Below, in pieces: positions 1 to 4,987 of a DNA stretch of 6,758 nt (within the stretch, counting starts at the first letter, position 1; every line of letters starts with the position of its first letter). The translations under genes and the position numbers were made by a program. Under the pieces are notes generated by a model. It was not told the DNA's origin. It searched no databases and saw nothing but the letters and a program-made list of their open reading frames with translations. The DNA comes from an uncultured Eubacteriales bacterium (lineage in GTDB: Bacteria > Bacillota_A > Clostridia > Oscillospirales > Oscillospiraceae): positions 1 to 6,758 of the forward strand of contig CATKHE010000122.1 in NCBI GenBank assembly GCA_949747935.1, written 5' to 3'.

Positions 1-86
1 ATAAAGCATGCTGCACCAAGCAGCAAGACAGCAAGCATCAAGAGATGAAACAACAATATCTTCATCTTTGGATTTAGTTTTTTCAT
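1..86 (-). CDS. Partial N-terminus of an exported (possibly lipoprotein) precursor
   Basis: Only the first 28 codons are in the window; the gene runs off the left edge. The start ATG (84-86) is preceded by AGGAG at good spacing. The translation starts MKKLNPKMKILLFHLLMLAV and continues LLLGAACF. A short basic n-region (K2, K3, K7, K9) is followed by a long hydrophobic stretch (residues 10-24), the layout of a Sec signal peptide or N-terminal anchor. Cys27 after GAA sits where a lipobox cysteine would be, but position -3 is Gly rather than the usual Leu/Val/Ile, so lipidation is only a possibility. A strong promoter lies 144-172 bases upstream. The mature part is not visible, so no function can be assigned. 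Confidence 0.7.
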   Translation of the reverse strand, partial: MKKLNPKMKILLFHLLMLAVLLLGAACF

Positions 87-223
87 GTTATTCTCCTGCT
101 ATTTTATAAAGAGCGGAGGGGTACTCCGCAGAGCGTCAAAAAAGATGTTTATGGAACGGACCAAAAGCAACGGCGGTACTTGCGGGACGGGAGTTTTGGC
201 AAGCCGATGTTAAAGATTTTCTC
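87..223 (-). promoter_or_regulatory. Long 5' leader with hairpins upstream of the exported-protein gene
   Basis: The promoter at 230-258 predicts a transcript start near 223, leaving about 137 nt of untranslated RNA before the ATG at 86. In minus-strand RNA sense this leader contains a CCAAAA/TTTTGG pairing (194-199 with 161-166). An overlapping CTTGC/GCAAG pairing could compete with it. Near the end, GCGGAG and CTCCGC (124-129 with 113-118, 5-nt loop) are followed by the U-rich TCTTTATAAAAT. The last hairpin looks like a weak terminator placed before the ribosome binding site, as in an attenuator. I do not recognise a known riboswitch class, and the leader has no obvious start codon for a leader peptide. 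Confidence 0.35.
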
Positions 224-229
224 AAATAC

Positions 230-258
230 AGTATATCTAAAATTAACGAAAATGTCAA
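230..258 (-). promoter_or_regulatory. Sigma-A promoter for the left-edge gene
   Basis: On the minus strand there is a perfect -35 TTGACA (253-258), a 17-bp spacer and the -10 TATACT (230-235), in an AT-rich stretch. The predicted transcript start is about 223. An imperfect palindrome TGTGT-N5-ACACA lies upstream at 277-291, about 60 bases before the start, where an activator could bind; that is speculative. Confidence 0.75.
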
Positions 259-349
259 TATATTTTGAAAATTATTTGTGTGATATACACATTTTGGATT
301 GTTCTGCATTGCCAAATGCTGTTTTCCTGTGTCAGAGGCAGAGGGGCTG

Positions 350-377
350 GTGAGAAAACAGGCCGCCAACGGCGGCC
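350..377 (-). terminator. Rho-independent terminator of the 76-aa acidic protein gene
   Basis: Read on the minus strand, a 7-bp GC stem GGCCGCC/GGCGGCC with a 3-nt loop (361-377) is followed at once by TGTTTTCTC. It starts about 14 bases after the stop codon of the gene at 391-621, a classic intrinsic-terminator position. Confidence 0.75.
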
Positions 378-390
378 CGCTCTGGAAGAA

Positions 391-621
391 TCAATCTATG
401 TAGTCAAAGTCGTCCCGATACAATTCTTTGATAGACTCAATCTTTTCATTGGGCGGCATGAGATCATCATCCACATAAAGGATGGATTCGATCATTTCCA
501 GCCGCAGCTTCTGTTCTTGAGACAGCGCATCCTCAAAACTCTCCATATCAAAGCCGGAAATCTCCATTTCAATGTTGCTGTTTCGCAGGAAGGTTAACAG
601 TGTCCGCTCAAAGTATGTCAT
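391..621 (-). CDS. Small acidic hypothetical protein (76 aa)
   Basis: I do not recognise this protein. It is 76 residues and strongly acidic: about 20 Asp/Glu against 7 Lys/Arg, with acidic runs at VDDD (50-53) and at the C-terminal DDFDYID. It has no signal peptide or membrane segment and is probably a cytoplasmic helical protein. The gene looks real: GGAGG (632-636) stands 10 bases before the ATG, a near-consensus promoter lies at 669-697 and a terminator follows directly. It is transcribed divergently from a small ribbon-helix-helix-type protein, and the operator-like repeats lie in the shared region. The size, acidity and partner would fit an antitoxin-like, DNA-mimic or accessory-element cargo protein, but nothing in the sequence proves any of these. 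Codon use is AT-richer than in the genes to the right. Confidence 0.7.
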   Translation of the reverse strand: MTYFERTLLTFLRNSNIEMEISGFDMESFEDALSQEQKLRLEMIESILYVDDDLMPPNEKIESIKELYRDDFDYID

Positions 622-668
622 GATTCATATACCTCCTATACATTTTGCTAGCGATTTGGGGTGCATAA

Positions 669-697
669 ATTCTACCTCATTTGCATCACAATGTAAA
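669..697 (-). promoter_or_regulatory. Promoter of the acidic-protein gene
   Basis: On the minus strand, -35 TTTACA (692-697), a 17-bp spacer and -10 TAGAAT (669-674) match the sigma-A consensus well. The predicted start near 662 gives a leader of about 40 nt with GGAGG before the ATG at 621. The -35 is embedded in the palindrome at 692-702. Confidence 0.7.
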
Positions 698-706
698 GTA
701 CAAATG
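678..706. promoter_or_regulatory. Operator-like inverted repeats in the divergent intergenic region
   Basis: Two small inverted repeats overlap here: TGTA-AAG-TACA (692-702) and CATTTG-N17-CAAATG (678-683 with 701-706). They cover the -35 and spacer of the minus-strand promoter and end 17 bases before the start codon of the RHH-type gene at 723. Ribbon-helix-helix regulators commonly bind short palindromes in their own promoter, so autoregulation plus control of the divergent gene is plausible. Short repeats in AT-rich DNA also arise by chance. Confidence 0.35.
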
Positions 707-722
707 TATAGCAGGTGAGCGT

Positions 723-917
723 ATGGAAAGAAAATTCAAAATACCCGCAATTCCGCAGACCACACAGAAAAACATCCGATTTCCGGACGACGTGATAGAA
801 GAGGTGGAGTTGGCTATCCGCGGGACAGGCTCCACATTCTCCGCGTTTGTCATTGCGGCGACCAAGTGGGCGCTGGAAAACCTCAAGGAGCAGGAGAAAG
901 ATTCAGCAGAGGGATAA
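723..917 (+). CDS. Ribbon-helix-helix-like small protein (YlcI/YnfO-type)
   Basis: A 64-aa protein whose layout fits a ribbon-helix-helix DNA-binding fold. A predicted beta strand at residues 14-20 (TQKNIRF) is followed by Pro-Asp, a helix at about 22-33 (DDVIEEVELAIR), a Gly-rich turn and a second helix at about 39-56 (FSAFVIAATKWALENLKE). The phrases IRFPDDVIEEVE and TFSAFVIAA resemble the YlcI/YnfO family, small phage- and element-associated proteins of unknown exact role. I chose the ATG at 723 because AGGTGAG stands just before it; an in-frame TTG at 681 lies further upstream, inside the promoter region. The neighbouring divergent acidic-protein gene and shared inverted repeats suggest a repressor of both promoters (inference). 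No clear plus-strand promoter was found. Confidence 0.75.
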   Translation: MERKFKIPAIPQTTQKNIRFPDDVIEEVELAIRGTGSTFSAFVIAATKWALENLKEQEKDSAEG

Positions 918-920
918 CAG

Positions 921-948
921 AGGGAGGGACCCGGCGGGGCCCCTCCCT
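921..948. terminator. GC-rich hairpin between convergent genes
   Basis: Arms of 12 bases (921-932 and 937-948) pair at 11 of 12 positions around a GGCG loop. The hairpin starts 4 bases after the RHH-type gene stops and ends 10 bases before the stop of the convergent GntR gene, so it could end transcription from both sides. Neither strand has a real U-tract after the stem, so intrinsic termination may be weak. Confidence 0.45.
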
Positions 949-957
949 GTGCTTATG

Positions 958-1638
958 CTATGGAGTCTCCAGGTCCATCTCGTCCATGGCGTGGCGCATG
1001 TGGATGGCCATGGCGTGGCGGGCCCCCTCGGGGTCCCGCTTACGGAAAAACTCCATGAGCAGGGCGTGGTCCCGGAGGGTATGCTCGGCCAGCAGGCCGC
1101 TCTGACCGCCGGAGACGATGGCGGTCTCCACCGCCTGGGAGATGATGGGCAGCAGGCGGCTCATAAACTCGTTGTGGGTGGCCCGGACGATGGCGGCGTG
1201 AAATTCCCTGTCGGCCTGGGTGCGGTCCTCCCCCGCCCGGATGGCGGCGGCCACCCGCTCCCCCTGGGCCAGGATGCCGGCCAACTCCTCGGGGCCGGCC
1301 CGGCGGCAGGCCAGGGCGGCGGCCTCCGGCTCAAAGACCGCCCGCAGCTCGAACAGGTCCCGGAGCTGTCCCCGGACCTGATCCAGGGCGGAGAAGCCGA
1401 AGTCCTCCACCTCCTCCGCCCCCCGGGCCACAAAGGTTCCCAGGCCCCGGCGGACCTCCAGCAGGCCCTGGGCGGCCAGCTCCCGGATGGCCTCCCGCAG
1501 GGTGGCCCGGCTCACCCCCAGGGTCCGGGCCAGCTCCAGCTCGTTGGGCAGCTTCTCCCCGGGGGCGAACCGCTTCTCCGCCGCGATCAGGCCGTACAGC
1601 CGCCGGGCGGTCTGCTGAGACAGATTCTGCTTTTCCAT
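958..1638 (-). CDS. GntR/FadR-family transcriptional regulator with FCD ligand domain
   Basis: A 226-aa one-component regulator. Residues about 5-70 form the GntR winged helix, with LPNELELARTLGVSRATLREA at 30-50 and the wing at GLGTFV 65-70. Residues about 88-217 form the all-helical FCD effector domain. The usual FCD metal ligands appear intact: Asp143 and His147 (DREFH), His191 and His213, with His191-His213 spaced 22 as expected for the family. Such proteins typically repress catabolic genes and release DNA when an organic or sugar acid binds beside the metal. The start ATG has GGAGG 8 bases upstream. The gene begins 37 bases after the trmO stop with no terminator or clear promoter between, so it is probably co-transcribed with trmO. 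No catabolic operon adjoins it, so target and inducer are unknown. Confidence 0.92.
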   Translation of the reverse strand: MEKQNLSQQTARRLYGLIAAEKRFAPGEKLPNELELARTLGVSRATLREAIRELAAQGLLEVRRGLGTFVARGAEEVEDFGFSALDQVRGQLRDLFELRAVFEPEAAALACRRAGPEELAGILAQGERVAAAIRAGEDRTQADREFHAAIVRATHNEFMSRLLPIISQAVETAIVSGGQSGLLAEHTLRDHALLMEFFRKRDPEGARHAMAIHMRHAMDEMDLETP

Positions 1639-1675
1639 GGTGCATTCCTCCGCGGTATGGTATGAATCGCCGGCC

Positions 1676-2347
1676 CTATGAGACGGCCGTCACCGTCAGC
1701 CGCCCCTCCGCCGCCCGGAATTTGACCTCCAGCCCGGCGAAGGACATGCCGTAGACCCGGCCCGGGTCGTCCTGATACCGGGGGCGGGGGTCCTGGGCCA
1801 AAACAGCCAGCAGGGCGGCCTGCCTGTCCTCCGGGACGCGGGCCAGCAGCTCGGGGGGACAGTCCACCGCCAGCTCCGCCCCGCCGGGCCGGGCGGCAAA
1901 TGCCTCCGACGCGTCATTCCAGCAGTCGGCATAGGGCAGATAGGGCTTGATATCGTAGATGGGGGTGCCGTCCAGCAGGTCGGCCCCCCCGACGGTCAGG
2001 ACGGGGCCCAGCGCCCGGTCCTCTCTGATTTCCGTCAGCCGGACGCAGGACAGCCCGATGGGGTTGGGCCGGAAGGGAGAGCGGGTGGCGAACACCCCCA
2101 GCCGCCTGTTCCCCCCCAGCCGGGGCGGCCGGACGGTGGGGGACCAGCCCTCCCGTATGGCCTGGGAGAACTCCCAGATCAGCCAGACGCGGGAGAAGCC
2201 CTCCAGCCCCCGGAGGGCGGCGGGGTTCCGAAATTCCGGTTCAAAGACGACGGTGGCGGTGAGGGCCTCCACCAGGCCGCTCTGCCGGGGGATGCCGAAT
2301 TTTTCCGAAAAGTCGCTCCTGATGCGGGCGATGGGGCGCATATCCAT
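1676..2347 (-). CDS. trmO: tRNA (N6-threonylcarbamoyladenosine37-N6)-methyltransferase TrmO
   Basis: TrmO (YaeB/TsaA family) uses S-adenosylmethionine to N6-methylate t6A37 in a threonine tRNA, improving decoding; it acts in the cytoplasm. The 223-aa protein carries the family signatures in order: FGIPRQ (17-22), GVFATRSPFRPNPIGLS (84-100), DGTPIYDIKPYLPYAD (126-141) and DPRPRY (186-191). The first three belong to the N-terminal SAM-binding beta-barrel domain and the last to the C-terminal part. Length is normal for the longer, E. coli-like form. I start at the ATG at 2347: GGAGG lies 8 bases upstream, and the in-frame GTG at 2365 sits at or before the predicted transcript start. The gene has its own promoter directly after the CBS gene and is followed 37 bases later by the GntR gene. 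Confidence 0.95.
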   Translation of the reverse strand: MDMRPIARIRSDFSEKFGIPRQSGLVEALTATVVFEPEFRNPAALRGLEGFSRVWLIWEFSQAIREGWSPTVRPPRLGGNRRLGVFATRSPFRPNPIGLSCVRLTEIREDRALGPVLTVGGADLLDGTPIYDIKPYLPYADCWNDASEAFAARPGGAELAVDCPPELLARVPEDRQAALLAVLAQDPRPRYQDDPGRVYGMSFAGLEVKFRAAEGRLTVTAVS

Positions 2348-2370
2348 AAAAAATCCCTCCTGCACCCTGT

Positions 2371-2399
2371 ATTATAAGGCACAGAAGGGACTTTGTCCA
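2371..2399 (-). promoter_or_regulatory. Promoter of trmO
   Basis: On the minus strand, -35 TGGACA (2394-2399, 5 of 6 consensus), a 17-bp spacer and a perfect -10 TATAAT (2371-2376). The predicted start near 2364 leaves a leader of about 17 nt carrying only the ribosome binding site. The promoter lies directly after the stop codon of the upstream CBS gene, so trmO can be expressed independently of it. Confidence 0.75.
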
Positions 2400-2400
2400 A

Positions 2401-2829
2401 TCAGCGGACGATGATATTTTCAGAAATTTCGGAGAGGGCCTGGGCGGCCTCCATGTCGAACCGGCCGCTGCGGGCCAGGTCGGACAGGGAGATCATCCCC
2501 ACCAGCCTCCCGTCCTCCACCACAGGCAGGCGGCGGACCTGCCGCAGGGCCATGAGGCGGGTGGCCTCCCGGCAGTCGTCCCCGGGGGCGACGGTGGCGC
2601 AGCTCCGGGTCATGATGTCCCGCACCGGGGTCTGGGCCGGGTCCTCCTCGGCGGCTACGCACCGCAGAATGATGTCCCGGTCCGTGACCACCCCCCGCAG
2701 CCGCCGGTCCGGCCCGCACACCGGCAGCGCCCCCACGTTGTGCCGGCTGATCAGCCGGGCCGCCAGCGCCGCGGAGGAGGTTGGCTCCACCGTCACCGCG
2801 CTGGGATTCATCAGATCCTTTACCTGCAC
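2401..2829 (-). CDS. CBS-domain-pair protein
   Basis: A stand-alone Bateman module of 142 aa. CBS1 spans about residues 1-58 (MQVKDLMNPSAVTV, then LPV at 35-37 and GVVTDRDI at 46-53). CBS2 spans about 69-122 (VRDIMT, then LPVVEDGRLVGMISLSDLA at 101-119). Such pairs bind adenosyl nucleotides or SAM and sense energy state or regulate partners; no enzymatic domain is fused here. It resembles small stress-associated CBS proteins such as B. subtilis YhcV in size. I chose the GTG at 2829, giving MQVKDLM, the usual CBS opening, with AAAGG 9 bases upstream. A GTG at 2838 in the same frame touches that AAAGG and is less likely. The SD region can pair with upstream sequence (see hairpin 2838-2882). The partner is unknown. 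Confidence 0.9.
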   Translation of the reverse strand: MQVKDLMNPSAVTVEPTSSAALAARLISRHNVGALPVCGPDRRLRGVVTDRDIILRCVAAEEDPAQTPVRDIMTRSCATVAPGDDCREATRLMALRQVRRLPVVEDGRLVGMISLSDLARSGRFDMEAAQALSEISENIIVR

Positions 2830-2837
2830 GAAAAACA

Positions 2838-2882
2838 CCCTTTCGGTAAAAATTGGCTTATGGCCAGTTTAACCGGAAAGGG
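2838..2882 (-). promoter_or_regulatory. Nested hairpin between M16 and CBS genes (terminator or SD-masking)
   Basis: In minus-strand RNA sense, CCCTTT-C-CGGT (2882-2872) pairs with ACCGAAAGGG (2847-2838) through 10 base pairs with one bulged C. The loop holds a small TGGC/GCCA stem (2866-2863 with 2857-2854) followed by A and five U. The outer stem contains the AAAGG proposed as ribosome binding site of the CBS gene, so it would mask it. The inner stem plus U-run could act as a weak terminator for the M16 gene. The two structures overlap. Which operates is unknown. Confidence 0.4.
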
Positions 2883-2892
2883 GAGGCTTTAT

Positions 2893-4143
2893 TCACCGCC
2901 CCAGCCAGGCGGCGTAATGGGCTGCCGGACCCACACGGCCCACCGCCGACAGGGAGGCGTGCTCCATCCGGAACAGCTCCCCGGCCAGAGCCCTGAGCTG
3001 CTCCCGGGTGACGGCGTCGTAGAGGTCCAAAATTTCCTGGGTCTCCCGCACCCGGCCGAAGAGAAGGGCGGAGGAGCCCGCCTGACTCATCCGGGCCTGG
3101 ACGGATTCGCCGCTCATCAGCAGGTTGGCCTTGGCCTGGTCCCGGACCCGGTCCAGCTCCTCCTGGGAGGGGCCGCGCCCGGCCAGCTCCAGCGCCACCC
3201 GGCGGGCGGCCTCCAGGGCCTGCTCCTCCTGGTCGGGGCTGACGGCGGCGTAGATCCCCAGCAGGCCGGTGTCCTCGTGGTCGGCTACATAGGAGTATAC
3301 GGTGTAGCACAGTCCCCGCTCCTCCCGCAGCTCCTGGAACAGCCGGGAGGAGCAGCCGCCCCCCAGCAGGGAGTTGAGCAGGGTCACCTGGGCCCGGCGG
3401 GGGTCCAGGTAGGAGGGGGCGGGGAAGGCCAGGATCAGGTGGTTCTGCTCGATGGCCTTCCGCTTGACGGTGACGGCCGGCTTGTGGGAGGCGGGCCTGA
3501 CCCGGGGGACCGGTCCGCCGGGGAGGGAGGCAAGCAGCTGCGTGAGCCGGCCGGCCTGCTCCCCGGTGAAGCTTCCCGCCAGGGAGGCCACCAGCACTCC
3601 GGCGTGATAGTGCTCCCTGTGCCATGCCCTCAGCCAGTCCCCGTCCATCCCCGACAGGGTGGATTCCCTGCCCAGAATAGGCCGGGCCAGGGCGTTCCCC
3701 TTGTACACGGCGGCGGACAGCCGCTCGGCCACAAGGTCCTCCGGGGTATCCTCATACATGCCGATCTCCTCCAGGATGACCCCCCGCTCCAGCCGGGCGT
3801 CGGCGGGGTCGAAGCGGGAATGGAAGAGCATGTCGGCCAGCAGATCCAGCCCCCGGTCCAGGTGGCTGTCCAGGACCCGGATGTGGAAGCAGGTGTGCTC
3901 TTTGGTGGTGTAGGCATTGAGCTGTCCGCCGACGGCATCGGCGTCCCGGGCCAGCTGGGCGGCGGTGCGGCGGCCGGTCCCCTTGAAGAGCATGTGCTCG
4001 ATGAAGTGGGCTGCTCCGCTCTCCCGGGCGCTTTCGTGACGGGAACCTACCCCCACAAAGAAGCCCAGCGCCGCCGAGCGGACCCCGGGCACGGCCTGCG
4101 TCAGCAGCCGGGCGCCGTTGGGCAGGATTGTCTGTTGTACCAT
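2893..4143 (-). CDS. M16-family zinc metallopeptidase (YmxG/MlpA-like)
   Basis: A 416-aa peptidase of the processing-peptidase-like M16 group, made of two related halves. The inverted zinc motif HFIEH is at 46-50: His46 and His50 bind zinc and Glu49 is catalytic. The third ligand Glu126 lies in VILEEIGMYEDTPED, 76 residues beyond His50 as in the mitochondrial beta subunit, with the conserved Glu119 seven residues before it. The C-terminal half keeps the substrate-binding R-GL-Y element in LREERGLCYTVYSY (272-285) after the GGG-SSRLF loop (261-269). Length matches B. subtilis YmxG/MlpA (about 409). There is no signal peptide, so it is likely cytoplasmic. The ATG has GGGAGG 5 bases upstream. 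It is transcribed from its own promoter, divergent from sdaAB. The physiological substrate is not known. Confidence 0.93.
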   Translation of the reverse strand: MVQQTILPNGARLLTQAVPGVRSAALGFFVGVGSRHESARESGAAHFIEHMLFKGTGRRTAAQLARDADAVGGQLNAYTTKEHTCFHIRVLDSHLDRGLDLLADMLFHSRFDPADARLERGVILEEIGMYEDTPEDLVAERLSAAVYKGNALARPILGRESTLSGMDGDWLRAWHREHYHAGVLVASLAGSFTGEQAGRLTQLLASLPGGPVPRVRPASHKPAVTVKRKAIEQNHLILAFPAPSYLDPRRAQVTLLNSLLGGGCSSRLFQELREERGLCYTVYSYVADHEDTGLLGIYAAVSPDQEEQALEAARRVALELAGRGPSQEELDRVRDQAKANLLMSGESVQARMSQAGSSALLFGRVRETQEILDLYDAVTREQLRALAGELFRMEHASLSAVGRVGPAAHYAAWLGR

Positions 4144-4187
4144 AAAAACCTCCCAATCTGTTTGGATTTTTCATCAGGCTTTGCCTT

Positions 4188-4216
4188 AGTATACCACCAA
4201 AAGGGGAAAACGTCCA
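4188..4216 (-). promoter_or_regulatory. Promoter of the M16 peptidase gene
   Basis: On the minus strand, -35 TGGACG (4211-4216), a 17-bp spacer and -10 TATACT (4188-4193). The predicted start near 4181 leaves a leader of about 38 nt. Its -35 stands 21 bases from the -35 of the divergent sda promoter. Confidence 0.65.
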
Positions 4217-4237
4217 CCGCTGTCCCGGGAGAAAGGG

Positions 4238-4266
4238 TTGTTTCGCCGGGGCGGGTGTGCTATAAT
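4238..4266 (+). promoter_or_regulatory. Promoter of the sdaAB-sdaAA operon (extended -10)
   Basis: A perfect -10 TATAAT (4261-4266) is preceded by TGC, giving the extended -10 form, which compensates for the weak -35 TTGTTT (4238-4243) at 17-bp spacing. The predicted start is about 4273, followed by GGAGG (4296-4300) and the sdaAB ATG at 4310. Confidence 0.65.
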
Positions 4267-4309
4267 TCTGAAAACAGGTTACAATAAGGCCGTTTGGAGG
4301 TATACCGGT

Positions 4310-4987
4310 ATGAATGTGTTTGATATCATCGGGCCTGTGATGATCGGGCCCTCCAGCTCCCACACCGCCGGGGCGGTGCGGCTGGGCTATGCGGCCCGGA
4401 AAATCCTGGGCGGGCCGCCCAGGCGGGCTGTGATCCAGCTCAGCGGCTCCTTTGCCCAGACCTGCCGGGGTCACGGGACGGACCGGGCGCTGGTGGCCGG
4501 CATCCTGGGCTTCCAGCCCGACGACGGCAGAATCCGGGATTCCCTGGAGCTCGCCCGGGCCCAGGGGCTGGACTATGAGTTCCAGTGCGGGACCGCCCCC
4601 GCCGCCCACCCCAACACCGCCCGGATTACTCTCCAGGGGGAGGACGGGGCAGACGTCACCCTCCGGGGCGCCTCCGTGGGGGGCGGGAACATCCTCATAG
4701 ACGAGATCAACGGTATGGCGGTCCATGTGACCGGACAGAGCAATACCCTGGTCATCCTCCACCACGACAGGCCGGGCACCATCGCCGCCGTGACCAATTT
4801 TGTGGCCTATTCCGGGGTGAACATCGGCAATTTCCGCCTCTCCCGGCCGGAGAAGGGCGGGACCGCGGTGATGACCATCGAGGTGGACGGGGAGCTGCCC
4901 GAGCACCTGACCGGAAATTTGAAAATTCTGCCCAATATCATCCATGTTGTACTGATTCGGGCGGTTCAGGAGGTGGCGCCATGCTGA
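4310..4987 (+). CDS. sdaAB: L-serine ammonia-lyase, iron-sulfur-dependent, beta subunit
   Basis: Beta subunit of the two-subunit (type 2) L-serine dehydratase, which deaminates L-serine to pyruvate and ammonia. It is 225 aa. The N-terminal domain opens MNVFDIIGPVMIGPSSSHTAG (1-21), the family hallmark, and has GSFAQTCRGHGTDRALVAG (46-64). The C-terminal ACT domain (about 146-218, beginning NTLVILHHDRPGTIAAVTNF) is the usual regulatory module, thought to sense serine in the family. The ATG is supported by GGAGG 9 bases upstream. An in-frame extension back to 4238 would start inside the promoter and is not used. The last codons overlap the start of sdaAA, so the subunits are made coordinately. 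The context is serine catabolism feeding pyruvate metabolism, typical of anaerobic amino-acid-using Clostridia. Confidence 0.96.
   Translation: MNVFDIIGPVMIGPSSSHTAGAVRLGYAARKILGGPPRRAVIQLSGSFAQTCRGHGTDRALVAGILGFQPDDGRIRDSLELARAQGLDYEFQCGTAPAAHPNTARITLQGEDGADVTLRGASVGGGNILIDEINGMAVHVTGQSNTLVILHHDRPGTIAAVTNFVAYSGVNIGNFRLSRPEKGGTAVMTIEVDGELPEHLTGNLKILPNIIHVVLIRAVQEVAPC

Noticed and set aside
136..369. 77-codon open frame on the minus strand
   Set aside because: It overlaps the terminator of the upstream gene and the consensus promoter at 230-258, has no convincing ribosome binding site and resembles no protein I know.
265..597. 110-codon open frame on the plus strand
   Set aside because: It is largely antisense to the acidic-protein gene, which has its own promoter, ribosome binding site and terminator; the translation shows no recognisable domain.
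685..691. Single ATCACAA heptad, like the plasmid omega repressor site
   Set aside because: Omega-type operators are arrays of several heptads; one copy in AT-rich DNA is expected by chance.
847..1665. 272-codon plus-strand open frame
   Set aside because: Antisense to the well-supported GntR/FCD gene.
2348..2365. GTG start giving TrmO six extra residues
   Set aside because: It lies at or before the predicted transcript start and has no ribosome binding site; the ATG at 2347 has GGAGG at proper spacing.
1959..2414. 151-codon plus-strand open frame
   Set aside because: Antisense to trmO and its promoter; no family resemblance.
2740..4287. Very long (515-codon) plus-strand open frame
   Set aside because: It is the antisense of the M16 peptidase gene; long shadow frames are expected in DNA this GC-rich, and the Gly/Gln/Pro-rich translation has no family features.
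3752..4945. 397-codon minus-strand open frame
   Set aside because: It runs antisense through sdaAB and then out of frame through the M16 gene, so it is a composition artefact.
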